Notes under the pieces: generated by a model
What the model saw: only the letters and a program-made list of their open reading frames with translations
Database searches by the model: none
Told to the model about the DNA's origin: nothing
Part shown: positions 1 through 6,913 of the stretch, piece by piece
Layout of the letters: each line of letters begins with the position of its first letter
Numbering within the stretch: the first letter of the stretch is position 1
From: Actinoplanes utahensis
GTDB lineage: Bacteria; Actinomycetota; Actinomycetes; Mycobacteriales; Micromonosporaceae
Length of the DNA stretch: 63,231 nt
Direction: 5' to 3'
Assembly (NCBI RefSeq): GCF_016862455.1
Contig: NZ_BOMZ01000097.1
Span: 1-63,231 of the forward strand
Made by a program: the position numbers and the translations under genes

Positions 1-45
1 CAAGGCCGCAGGCGTGACGCGGACCGGGACCAGGCGACCACGCAA

Positions 46-119
46 GGTTTTGGGCGGCGCCTTGCCCACGGAGGGATCAAGCCTGACCGCCCGGAGTGGG
101 CAAGGCGCCGCCCAAAACC
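46..119. repeat. 24-bp perfect inverted repeat (long hairpin)
   Basis: Bases 46-69 are the exact reverse complement of 96-119 and enclose a 26-base loop. The stem is GC-rich with an AAAACC end and has no T-run behind it. It lies beyond the 3' end of typA. Its right arm is partly repeated further right (110-175), so the left arm could pair with either copy. It may be a transcription-end or REP-like structure; the function is inferred. Confidence 0.85.
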
Positions 120-175
120 GTCCCCCGGTAGGCCGGAAGCAAATCCGGCCCGCCCAAAACCGTCCCCCGGTAGGC
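110..175. repeat. 24-bp direct repeat, two copies 42 bp apart
   Basis: Bases 110-133 and 152-175 are identical (core CCCAAAACCGTCCCCCGGTA). The first copy overlaps the right arm of the 46-119 hairpin. The second is followed by a perfect 12-base palindrome, GGAAACGTTTCC, at 176-187. The copies are identical although non-coding, which suggests recent duplication or maintained function. Confidence 0.85.
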
Positions 176-182
176 GGAAACG

Positions 183-220
183 TTTCCGGCCCGCCCCGAA
201 AGATCGAGGCGGGCCGGAAA
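183..220 (-). terminator. typA terminator hairpin
   Basis: A 13-bp perfect stem (183-195 with 208-220) and 12-base loop begin 16 bases past the typA stop codon. No poly-T follows, as is common for actinobacterial hairpin terminators. Confidence 0.6.
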
Positions 221-236
221 GAAGAGCCGGAAAGGC

Positions 237-2108
237 TTACTGGTGCTTACGCCGGGCCGCGGTACGCCCACGAACCGTCTGGTCGAGCTCCACCTTCCGG
301 ATCCGAACCGCCACCGAGGTGACCTCGACGCATTCGTCCTCGCGGCAGAACTCGAGGGACTGCTCCAGGGACAGCTTGCGCGGCGGGATCACCTTCTCGG
401 TGTTGTCCGCGCTCGCCGCACGCATGTTGGTGAGCTTCTTCTCCTTGGTGATGTTGACGTCCATGTCGTCCTCGCGCGAGTTCTCGCCGACGATCATGCC
501 TTCGTAGACCTCGGTGCCCGGCTCGACGAAGAGCTGGCCGCGCTCCTGGAGGTTGATCATCGCGAAGCCGGTGACGGCGCCGGCCCGGTCGGCGACCAGG
601 GAGCCGTTCTGGCGGGTGCGCAGCTCGCCGAACCACGGCTCGTGCTTCTCATAGAGGTGGTGCATGATGCCGGTGCCGCGGGTCTCGGTGAGGAACTCGG
701 TGCGGAAGCCGATCAGGCCACGCGCCGGGACCAGCCACTCCATGCGGAGCCAGCCGGTGCCGTGGTTGATCAGCTCCTCCATCCGGCCCTTGCGGGTGGA
801 GAGCAGCTGGGTGATGGCGCCCATGTACTCGTCGGGGGCGTCGATGGTGACCCGCTCGACCGGCTCGTGCACCTTGCCGTCGACGACCTTGGTGACGACC
901 TGCGGCTTGCCGACGGTCAGCTCGTAGCCCTCACGGCGCATCTGCTCGACGAGGATGGCGAGGGCCAGCTCGCCACGGCCCTGGACCTCCCAGGCGTCGG
1001 GGCGGTCCGTCGGGAGGATGCGGAGCGAGACGTTGCCGATCAGCTCCTTGTCGAGGCGGTCCTTGACCATGCGGGCGGTGACCTTGGCGCCCTTGACCTT
1101 GCCGACGAGCGGCGAGGTGTTGGTGCCGAGGACCATCGAGATGGCGGGCTCGTCGACGGTGATCAGCGGCAGCGGGATCGGGTTCTCCGCGTCGGCGAGG
1201 GTCTCACCGATCATGATCTCCGGGATGCCGGCGAGGGCGATGATGTCGCCGGGGCCGGCGCTCTCGGCGGGCTTGCGCTCGAGGCCCTCGGTGACCAGCA
1301 GTTCGGAGATGCGCACGTTGGAGATCGTGCCGTCGGTCTTGCACCAGGCGACGGTCTGGCCCTTGCGGATGGTGCCCTCGTGCACGCGACAGAGCGCGAG
1401 ACGGCCGAGGAACGGCGAGGCGTCCAGGTTGACGACGTGTGCCTGGAGCGGGGCGCCCTCGGTGAACGTCGGCGCCGGGATGGTGTCGAGGATCGTGCTG
1501 AACAGCACCTCGAGGTCGGTGGAGTCCTCGGGGACGGTGCCGTCCTTGGGCTGGGTCAGCGAGGCGATGCCGTCGCGGGCGCAGGCGTAGACGATCGGGA
1601 ACTCGATCTGGTGCTCGTCGGCGTCGAGGTCGAGGAACAGCTCGTACGTCTCGTCGACGACCTCCTTGATGCGAGCGTCGGGCCGGTCCACCTTGTTGAT
1701 GATCAGGATGATCGGGAGCTTGGCGGCGAGGGCCTTGCGCAGCACGAAGCGGGTCTGCGGCAGCGGGCCCTCGGACGCGTCGACGAGCAGCGCGACACCG
1801 TCGACCATGGTGAGGCCGCGCTCGACCTCGCCACCGAAGTCGGCGTGGCCCGGGGTGTCGATGATGTTGATGATGACCGGGTCGCCCTCGGCCGGCTGGT
1901 AGCTGATCGCCGTGTTCTTGGCGAGAATGGTGATGCCCTTTTCCCGCTCCAGGTCCATGGAGTCCATGACGCGGTCGGCCATCTCGCCGCGCGCGTGGGA
2001 CTGGCTGCCCTGGCGCAGCATGGCGTCGACCAGGGTGGTTTTGCCATGGTCGACGTGAGCGATGATGGCGACGTTGCGTAGGTCGGTGCGGGTCTGCATG
2101 CCGTCCAT
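237..2108 (-). CDS. typA: Translational GTPase TypA/BipA
   Basis: Ribosome-binding GTPase of the EF-G/LepA superfamily, involved in stress and cold adaptation and 50S maturation. The protein is 623 residues, normal for TypA. G1 is AHVDHGKTT (about residues 17-25), the switch region has LEREKGITI, G3 is DTPGHADFGG and G4 is NKVD. EF-G-like domains and the TypA-specific C-terminal domain (TRGTGIMHH, ENSREDDMDVN) follow. The ATG at 2106-2108 is chosen because GCCGGGA lies just upstream and because the protein then starts close to the conserved TDLRNVAII. Longer upstream extensions are unconserved in composition, and the ATG three codons downstream is also possible. It is transcribed alone, divergently from the lipoprotein gene at 2249, with hairpins behind it. 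Confidence 0.95.
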   Translation of the reverse strand: MDGMQTRTDLRNVAIIAHVDHGKTTLVDAMLRQGSQSHARGEMADRVMDSMDLEREKGITILAKNTAISYQPAEGDPVIINIIDTPGHADFGGEVERGLTMVDGVALLVDASEGPLPQTRFVLRKALAAKLPIILIINKVDRPDARIKEVVDETYELFLDLDADEHQIEFPIVYACARDGIASLTQPKDGTVPEDSTDLEVLFSTILDTIPAPTFTEGAPLQAHVVNLDASPFLGRLALCRVHEGTIRKGQTVAWCKTDGTISNVRISELLVTEGLERKPAESAGPGDIIALAGIPEIMIGETLADAENPIPLPLITVDEPAISMVLGTNTSPLVGKVKGAKVTARMVKDRLDKELIGNVSLRILPTDRPDAWEVQGRGELALAILVEQMRREGYELTVGKPQVVTKVVDGKVHEPVERVTIDAPDEYMGAITQLLSTRKGRMEELINHGTGWLRMEWLVPARGLIGFRTEFLTETRGTGIMHHLYEKHEPWFGELRTRQNGSLVADRAGAVTGFAMINLQERGQLFVEPGTEVYEGMIVGENSREDDMDVNITKEKKLTNMRAASADNTEKVIPPRKLSLEQSLEFCREDECVEVTSVAVRIRKVELDQTVRGRTAARRKHQ

Positions 2109-2248
2109 TGTTCCCGGCTCAGGTTGCCGTTCGCGACACGGGGTCAAGTCCCGAATCTTGTGGCCTTCTGTCCGGATTTCCGGCCTGCGAAGATCATCTA
2201 GCCGCTGATAACGTTCGCCTTCGATGTTCAACGGGGAGGTGTCCGTCG

Positions 2249-3055
2249 ATGGATAGGCGTGTCAGCGTGGCGGCCGCGGTGGTCGCACTGGTGGTCACCG
2301 CCGGGTGCGGGCTTCTGGGTTCGGGCGGCGACGACCGGGCCGCGGCGCCGGATCCGGCCTCCGAGTTGGTGTCGGTCGCGCCGGCCACGACCGAGCCGAC
2401 CGTGGAGCCGACGGTCGAGCCGACGACACCGTCGCCGGCGCCGACCACGGTGAAACCCTCGGCGACCACGAAGAAACCGGCGCCGAAGCCGACGGCTCCG
2501 ACGTTCAACACCCAGCTTCCGGACTGTGTGCGGTACGTCGGCAAGCCGGTCACCTACGCCAAGGCGAAGGCGGCGCTGAACGCGGCGGCGAAGAAGACGT
2601 ACTGGCCGGGCTCGGCGCCGGATCTGAAGGTGCCGGCCGACCTGATCCGGGCGACTGCGTGGCACGAGAGCGGCTGGACGTCGAACATCGAGAACTGTGA
2701 CGGCGGCTTCGGCCTGATGCAGGTGATGCCGGACACCGAGGCGTTCATCAACCAGCGGTTCGAGCAGTCGTACGACTATCGCGACTACCGGCAGAACGCG
2801 ATCCTCGGCGCCAACCAGCTGGCCTGGCTGACGAGGTACTTCGGGGAGAAGTATTTCAAGAAGAACTACGACCTGGGCACCGCGAAGTGCAAGTCCGACG
2901 CCTCACCCTGCCTGCTGAACCTGGTGATCGACGGGTACAACATGGGCTACGGCTCGACCGAGGCGGCGTTCGTGGCGGGCAAGAAGCTGTCCAACCCGAA
3001 ATACGTGCACCTCATCCGGGCGAACATGCGCGAATGTGACTGCGACACCCTCTGA
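2249..3055 (+). CDS. Lipoprotein with lytic-transglycosylase (SLT-like) domain
   Basis: Probable cell-envelope peptidoglycan lytic transglycosylase, 268 aa. Residues 1-20 are a lipoprotein signal (MDRR, hydrophobic stretch, then TAGC with C20 as the likely lipidated cysteine). A linker of about 70 residues rich in T, P and V, with repeated TVEPT, spans the wall. The C-terminal domain has the transglycosylase pattern: TAWHESGW with the probable catalytic Glu, then GGFGLMQVMPDT, and AILGANQLAWLTRYFG. Four C-terminal cysteines could form disulfides. The ATG at 2249 follows a strong GGGGAGGT ribosome binding site. Substrate and physiological role are unknown. Confidence 0.85.
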   Translation: MDRRVSVAAAVVALVVTAGCGLLGSGGDDRAAAPDPASELVSVAPATTEPTVEPTVEPTTPSPAPTTVKPSATTKKPAPKPTAPTFNTQLPDCVRYVGKPVTYAKAKAALNAAAKKTYWPGSAPDLKVPADLIRATAWHESGWTSNIENCDGGFGLMQVMPDTEAFINQRFEQSYDYRDYRQNAILGANQLAWLTRYFGEKYFKKNYDLGTAKCKSDASPCLLNLVIDGYNMGYGSTEAAFVAGKKLSNPKYVHLIRANMRECDCDTL

Positions 3056-3106
3056 TCCGGGGCGGTCCCGGGGCCTCCGGAGTCGCGAGCTACACTGGTC
3101 GGCGGA

Positions 3107-3167
3107 CCCGAGACCCCGCTTACCAGCCGTTTTGACCCTGTCGTCGACGCGGTAGTAAGGTCTCGGG
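3107..3167 (+). promoter_or_regulatory. Probable promoter of the L11 paralogue, flanked by a 9-bp inverted repeat
   Basis: TTGACC (3132-3137), an 18-base spacer and TAAGGT (3156-3161, matching TANNNT) form a plausible promoter. CCCGAGACC (3107-3115) and GGTCTCGGG (3159-3167) are perfect inverted repeats, and the right one overlaps the -10 box. This arrangement could be an operator. The leader to the start codon is about 70 bases. Confidence 0.45.
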
Positions 3168-3239
3168 GTTGTCGTGTGTCGTTGATGCTGGCGAGCTGCG
3201 TTGTCTCGGCCCGCAGCTCACCCTAAGGAGCCTTACCCA

Positions 3240-3665
3240 ATGCCTCCCAAGAAGAAGACCCATGAGGTAACCCTCGCGCTTGAGGCGGGTAACGCCGCGA
3301 TGGTCGACCTCGGTAAGATGCTCGGCCCGACCGGTGCCAACATGCGTGCCGTCAAGGTCGAGTACGACGAGGCCACCGCGAAGAACCGGGGCGAGATCAT
3401 CCCGGTCATCGTGTCGGTCTACGAGGACCGCAGCCACACGCTGGCCTACAAGACGCCGCCGACCAGCTTCCTCATCCGGAAGACCCTGGGCATCAACTCC
3501 GGCGCGGCCAACCCGCTCACCACGACCGTCGGCACGCTCAGCGCCGACCAGGTCAAGGCGATCGCGGAGCGCAAGCTGCCCGACCTCAACGCGAACGACC
3601 TCGACGCCGCGATCAAGATCGTGGCCGGCACCGCCCGCTCCATGGGTGTCAAGGTCGCTGTCTGA
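3240..3665 (+). CDS. Divergent paralogue of ribosomal protein L11 (uL11)
   Basis: 141 aa, the usual L11 length, collinear with uL11 throughout. The C-terminal rRNA-binding domain is well kept (YKTPP, LNANDLDAAIKIVAGTARSMG). The N-terminal domain differs sharply. In normal L11 the first helix contains NP-x-PPVGPALGQ; here residues 18-33 read NAAMVDLGKMLGPTGA, one residue shorter and without the proline pair that contacts thiostrepton-type antibiotics. The gene stands alone, without secE, nusG or rplA, and has its own promoter, a strong AAGGAG site 9 bases before ATG and its own terminator. It is therefore probably a second copy, not the housekeeping rplK; that cannot be confirmed from this window. 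A role as an alternative or thiopeptide-insensitive L11 is inferred. Confidence 0.85.
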   Translation: MPPKKKTHEVTLALEAGNAAMVDLGKMLGPTGANMRAVKVEYDEATAKNRGEIIPVIVSVYEDRSHTLAYKTPPTSFLIRKTLGINSGAANPLTTTVGTLSADQVKAIAERKLPDLNANDLDAAIKIVAGTARSMGVKVAV

Positions 3666-3683
3666 GGTTCCTGATCTGAAGCG

Positions 3684-3718
3684 CGGGCCCCGGTGTCTCA
3701 CCGGGGCCCGTTCTTTTT
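3684..3718 (+). terminator. Intrinsic terminator of the L11 paralogue
   Basis: A 12-bp perfect stem (3684-3695 with 3699-3710), 3-base loop and TTCTTTTT tail. It overlaps the last codons of the converging ClpP-like gene. Confidence 0.9.
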
Positions 3719-4315
3719 CGGTGTCACCACCTCGTCGATCAGTCCGTACTCCAGGGCCTCGGCGGCGCTCAGCGCCCGCCCGGCGGACAGGTCGTCCTCG
3801 ATCCGGCTGCGCGGTTTGCCGGTGATCGCGGCCAGCCGGACCACCACCTCCTCCAGCTCCCGCAGGTGCTGCCCGGCCGCGGCGGCCACCTCGTCGGCGG
3901 TGCCGGTCACCCCGGCGGCGCGCGGCTCGGAGAGTTTGAAACGGGCGTGCCGGTACGCCGCCCGCTGATCCGCCGCCGCCAGCACCGCCAGCGCCGCCCC
4001 GCCCGCCTCGGACGTGACGAGCGCGTGCACCGGGGCGGACAGCGCGTCCAGCACGTCGACCACCGACAGCGCGGCGCCCAGCCCTCCGCCCGGACTGGAC
4101 ACGTGCAGGTGGACCACCTCCGGCCCGGCCGAGTCGAGGGTGAGCAGCGCCGCCGCGATCCCGGACGCGGTCTCGTGGGTGATCTGGCCGCGCAGCATCA
4201 CGATCCGCTGGTCGAAGAGGCGCTCCTCGAGCCATCCCGGGAAGCCGGGGGTGAGGGCGGGCGGATGTGGCGGTTGCCATTCGGGCTGATGGTGCGGGTG
4301 CGGGAAGAGCGGCAT
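3698..4315 (-). CDS. ClpP-fold protein lacking the catalytic Ser and His (pseudoprotease)
   Basis: 205 aa, with the ClpP core from about residue 30: QRIVMLRGQIT, the oxyanion-type segment SSPGGGLGAALSVVD (73-87), and a C-terminal LSAAEALEYGLIDEVV. The ClpP nucleophile motif GQAASMGA aligns with SEAGGAALA, so Ser is Gly (G106). The catalytic His of MIHQP aligns with Ser in KLSEP (S129). The Asp region (IEDD) is retained. Such changes resemble ClpR-type or other inactive ClpP relatives, so hydrolysis is unlikely and a structural or adaptor role is possible. The His/Pro-rich N-terminus (PHPHHQPEW, PPHPP) is unusual. ATG 4315 is preferred over upstream starts that translate into low-quality sequence. 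Confidence 0.8.
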   Translation of the reverse strand: MPLFPHPHHQPEWQPPHPPALTPGFPGWLEERLFDQRIVMLRGQITHETASGIAAALLTLDSAGPEVVHLHVSSPGGGLGAALSVVDVLDALSAPVHALVTSEAGGAALAVLAAADQRAAYRHARFKLSEPRAAGVTGTADEVAAAAGQHLRELEEVVVRLAAITGKPRSRIEDDLSAGRALSAAEALEYGLIDEVVTPKKNGPR

Positions 4316-4378
4316 GACGCCAGCGTAACCAGGCGGCCGCGAAACGTGCCGATAACCGGAGGCGGCTAGGGTCCGGCC

Positions 4379-4553
4379 ATGTCCGGGCCCGGCGGCGTTC
4401 CGCCCTGCTCGCCCGGCTCGCCGATCGGCCGGCCGGCAGCGCCGGAACGCGATCGTCGACGAGTTGCGGTCCATCATCCTGTACGGCGAGGTGCCGCCCG
4501 GTTCGGCGATCCCGGTCGATGCGGTGGCGGCGGCGTTCGGGATGAGCCGGACC
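4379..4553 (+). pseudogene. Remnant of a GntR-family regulator (DNA-binding domain only)
   Basis: From about 4438 one frame reads NAIVDELRSIILYGEVPPGS, then a helix-turn-helix ending AAAFGMSRT, the signature of a GntR N-terminal domain. The ATG at 4379 has TAGGGT six bases upstream, a leaderless promoter, but is in another frame, so a frameshift separates start and domain. The reading then passes directly into permease sequence. The effector-binding domain is missing. Confidence 0.65.
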
Positions 4554-4630
4554 TCGTGGAACCTCTACAACAACCCGGAGGTGATCCACTACACCCTGGA
4601 GACGCTGGGCGCCTTCATCGGCCCGCTCGT
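4554..4630 (+). pseudogene. Fragment of an NCS1-type (allantoin/cytosine) permease
   Basis: The frame of the GntR remnant continues SWNLYNNPEVIHYTLETLG followed by AFIGPL, which resembles a late transmembrane segment of NCS1 purine/allantoin permeases. Only about 25 residues survive. Assignment rests on my memory of the family motif, so confidence is moderate. Confidence 0.5.
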
Positions 4631-4984
4631 GAGCGGTCCGGCGTGGACGGCTACGTCGTCGCCTGCTTCGGCGACCCCGGGCTCGACGCGGCCCGGCACG
4701 CCCCGGACCACGACGGCTCCGACGTCATCGTGCTCGGCTGCGCCGGGATGGCCGGGCTCTGCGCCGAGGTGTCCGCCGCCCTGGGCGTGCCGGTCGTGGA
4801 CGGGGTGTCCGCGGCCACCCTGCTGGTGCAGTCGCTAGTGACATCGGGGCTGCGCACGTCGAAGCGGGACGAGTACGCTGCGCCCCCGGTCAAGCCGTAC
4901 ACCGGGATCTTGAACGGCTTCATGCAACCTGCGGGAGGTGAGAGTCGTCAGGGAGGCGTGAAAGCAAAGGAGGGACTCGTGTGA
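4631..4984 (+). pseudogene. Remnant of a hydantoin/allantoin racemase (Asp/Glu racemase family)
   Basis: A second frame carries VVACFGDPGLDAA, then VLGCAGMAGL, LGVPVVDGVSAA and KRDEYAAPPVKPYTG, matching the C-terminal half of hydantoin racemases with both catalytic-cysteine motifs. The N-terminal half is absent and the stretch between the two cysteine motifs is too short. The reading ends in TGA at 4982-4984, overlapping the start of the sigma factor gene. Confidence 0.65.
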
Positions 4985-5490
4985 AGAACGAGCGTGATGA
5001 GCAATTCCACCGGTTCGTGGCCAGCCGGAGGGCCGCGCTGGTGCGGACGGCGACTCTGCTCACGGCGGGTGACGCCCACCTGGCCGAGGACCTCGTCCAG
5101 TCCACGCTGACGAAGCTGTACGTCGCCTGGCCGGCGTTCCAGCGAGCCGACAACCCGGAGGGGTACGTGCGGCGCACGCTGGTGAACGCGCTGACCGACG
5201 AGCGGCGGCGGTGGTGGCGGCGCAGTGAACGGTCGATGGCCGAGGTTCCCGACCGGGCAGCCGCGCCACATGCCGAGGGCGATCTCTCCGACGGGCTGCG
5301 CGTGGCCCTGCGGGATCTGCCACCACGGATGCGGGCGGCGCTGGTGTTCCGCTACTTCTACGACCTCGACGTCGCCGACACCGCCGACGCCCTCGGATGC
5401 TCCGAGGGGACGGTGAAGAGCCAGACCGCCCGGGCCCTCGACCGGCTCCGCGCGGTGCTCGGCTCGAACCCCTCCCTGGCAACCCTCTGA
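4981..5490 (+). CDS. SigE-family ECF RNA polymerase sigma factor
   Basis: 169 aa. Region 2 has HLAEDLVQSTLTKLYVAWP, then NPEGYVRRTLVNALTDERRRWWRR. Region 4 is LPPRMRAALVFRYFYDLDVADT with the recognition helix GCSEGTVKSQTARALDRLR. Region 3 is absent, as in ECF factors. The YVRRTLVN and W-R-R features are typical of the actinobacterial SigE subfamily. GTG at 4981 has AAGGAGGG upstream. It is followed 15 bases later by a one-TM protein, the usual arrangement for sigma factor and membrane regulator. The inducing signal is unknown. Confidence 0.92.
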   Translation: MKNERDEQFHRFVASRRAALVRTATLLTAGDAHLAEDLVQSTLTKLYVAWPAFQRADNPEGYVRRTLVNALTDERRRWWRRSERSMAEVPDRAAAPHAEGDLSDGLRVALRDLPPRMRAALVFRYFYDLDVADTADALGCSEGTVKSQTARALDRLRAVLGSNPSLATL

Positions 5491-5505
5491 TCAGGAGAAA
5501 CTGAG

Positions 5506-6174
5506 ATGATGAACCTTCACGACGGGTTGGCGCAGCTGGCCGGCCCGGCCGCTGAGCCGACTCCGGACACGGTCGCGGCCGACCTGGCCCGGGGCCGGCG
5601 GGCGCTGCGCCGCCGCCGGACCGCGCAGGCCGCCGCCGGATCCGCCTTCACCGTCGCCGCCGTGGCCGCGGCGTTCGCGTTCGCCACCGCCGGTTCGACG
5701 GCGCCCACTCCCGGCCCGGTCGAGGCGAAGGCCCCGGCCACCGTCGCCACGATCCCGGCCGGCGGTTTCAAACTGGTCGACTACCGCGGCGCCCAGCCGG
5801 AGGCCTTCACCGTCGGCAAGGTCCCGGCCGGCTGGGAGGTCCAGGGCGTCACCGTGAGCTCCCTCACCGTCGGCCCGGTGGGCATGGCCGACAAGGACCC
5901 GAACAGCTTCGTCGGCAAGGTCGCCGTGATGCTGCAGTCCGCCGACGAGCACGGCGAGATGCCCGGCACACCGACCCGCGTGCGGGTCGGCGACCAGGAG
6001 GGCTTCTTCGTGCAGCGAACCGGCTCCCAGGGGGTGACGCTGTTCGTCAAGCAGCCCAACGGCATCAACCTGGAGATCCAGGTCTGGGAGGGCATCGACT
6101 GGACCCGTGACCAGATCGTCGCGTTCGCCGAGGGCGTGCACGTGAGCCCGGACGCCAAGCAGGGCGTGGGCTGA
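5506..6174 (+). CDS. Single-pass membrane protein, probable partner of the SigE-type sigma factor
   Basis: 222 aa. A cytoplasmic N-terminus of about 40 residues ends in RRALRRRRTAQ, then one TM helix (about 42-62) and an Ala/Pro linker. The external domain (about 80-222) has no motif I recognise; it is rich in aromatic and glycine residues (GWEVQGVTV, GFFVQRTG, NLEIQVWEGIDW). The position directly behind the sigma gene suggests control of, or sensing for, the sigma factor, but no zinc-binding anti-sigma motif is seen. AGGAG precedes tandem ATG codons; the first is used. Confidence 0.75.
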   Translation: MMNLHDGLAQLAGPAAEPTPDTVAADLARGRRALRRRRTAQAAAGSAFTVAAVAAAFAFATAGSTAPTPGPVEAKAPATVATIPAGGFKLVDYRGAQPEAFTVGKVPAGWEVQGVTVSSLTVGPVGMADKDPNSFVGKVAVMLQSADEHGEMPGTPTRVRVGDQEGFFVQRTGSQGVTLFVKQPNGINLEIQVWEGIDWTRDQIVAFAEGVHVSPDAKQGVG

Positions 6175-6189
6175 CAGTAAGGAAGAGGA

Positions 6190-6228
6190 CGGGGAGACCG
6201 GGACGAGGTAAGCGCCCCGGTCTCCCCG
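6190..6228. terminator. Bidirectional terminator hairpin
   Basis: A 13-bp perfect stem (6190-6202 with 6216-6228) and 13-base loop lie between the convergent ends of the sigma-partner gene and the MBL-fold gene. No T-run. Confidence 0.65.
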
Positions 6229-6235
6229 CGTCCGG

Positions 6236-6880
6236 TCACCAGCTGCGGGCGCGCCACTCCGGCAGGTGCGGGCGCTCGGCGCCGAGGGTCGAGTCCCTGC
6301 CGTGGCCGGGATAGAACCAGGTGTCGTCGCCGAAGCGGCCGAAGATCTTGTGCTCGACGTCGTCGATCAGCGAGGCGAAGTCCTTCTTCACCCCGCGCGT
6401 GTTGCCCACCCCGCCGGGGAAGAGGCTGTCGCCGGTGAAGAGGTGGGCGCCCCGGTAGGCCAGGACGATCGAGCCCGGGGTGTGCCCGACCACGTGGATC
6501 ACGTCCAGGACGTGGCCGCCGACCTCGACCGTGTCGCCGTCACGCAGCGTGCGAGTCACCACCGGGATCTCCGCCGCGTCGTCGGCGTGGGCCAGCGACT
6601 CGGCGCCGGTGGCCTTCACCACCTCGGCCAGGGCCTGCCAGTGGTCGCCGTGCCGGTGGGTGGTCACGACCGTGCGCAGGCCGGCCGGGCCGATCAGGTC
6701 CAGCAGGGTCGCCGCGTCGTTCGCCGCGTCGATCAGGAGCTGCTCGCCGCCGGCACTCAGCAGGTAGGCGTTGTTGTCCATCGCGCCGACCGAGACCTTC
6801 GCCAGGGTCAGGCCGTCGCCCAGGTCACGGACGGCGGGCTCGCCGCCGCGGACGACGTCTCCGGTGTATGCGGTGCTCAT
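6236..6880 (-). CDS. MBL-fold metallo-hydrolase (glyoxalase II-like)
   Basis: 214 aa. The metal-binding motif is THRHGDHW (H-x-H-x-D-H), followed by HVVGHTPGSIVL (third His), FTGDSLFPGG (bridging Asp) and YPGHG (last His). The fold is complete. The GNTRGVKKDF segment and size suit hydroxyacylglutathione-hydrolase-like enzymes; in an actinomycete the thiol would be mycothiol, consistent with the mycothiol-dependent enzyme next door. GGGGTGG precedes ATG 6880. The actual substrate is unknown. Confidence 0.88.
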   Translation of the reverse strand: MSTAYTGDVVRGGEPAVRDLGDGLTLAKVSVGAMDNNAYLLSAGGEQLLIDAANDAATLLDLIGPAGLRTVVTTHRHGDHWQALAEVVKATGAESLAHADDAAEIPVVTRTLRDGDTVEVGGHVLDVIHVVGHTPGSIVLAYRGAHLFTGDSLFPGGVGNTRGVKKDFASLIDDVEHKIFGRFGDDTWFYPGHGRDSTLGAERPHLPEWRARSW

Positions 6881-6913
6881 CTACCACCCCGGTATGCGGT
6901 GCTCGTCTACCAC
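6865..6913. repeat. Short tandem duplication across a gene junction
   Basis: Bases 6865-6886 and 6892-6913 match at 21 of 22 positions (core TATGCGGTGCTC). They span the 5' end of the MBL gene and the 3' end of the next gene, including its stop codon. Slippage or microhomology duplication is the likely origin. Confidence 0.8.

Noticed and set aside
1..17. End of a coding sequence at the left edge (RPQA stop)
   Set aside because: Only four codons are visible; cannot be told from chance.
243..2081. Long plus-strand open reading opposite typA
   Set aside because: GC-rich third-position shadow of typA; composition is V, D, G, L, A-rich with no domain. The same applies to other long antisense readings opposite uvrA, zwf, tkt, sufBD and others.
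3698..4315. Active ClpP protease
   Set aside because: Serine and histidine of the triad are absent, so the active-enzyme label was not used.
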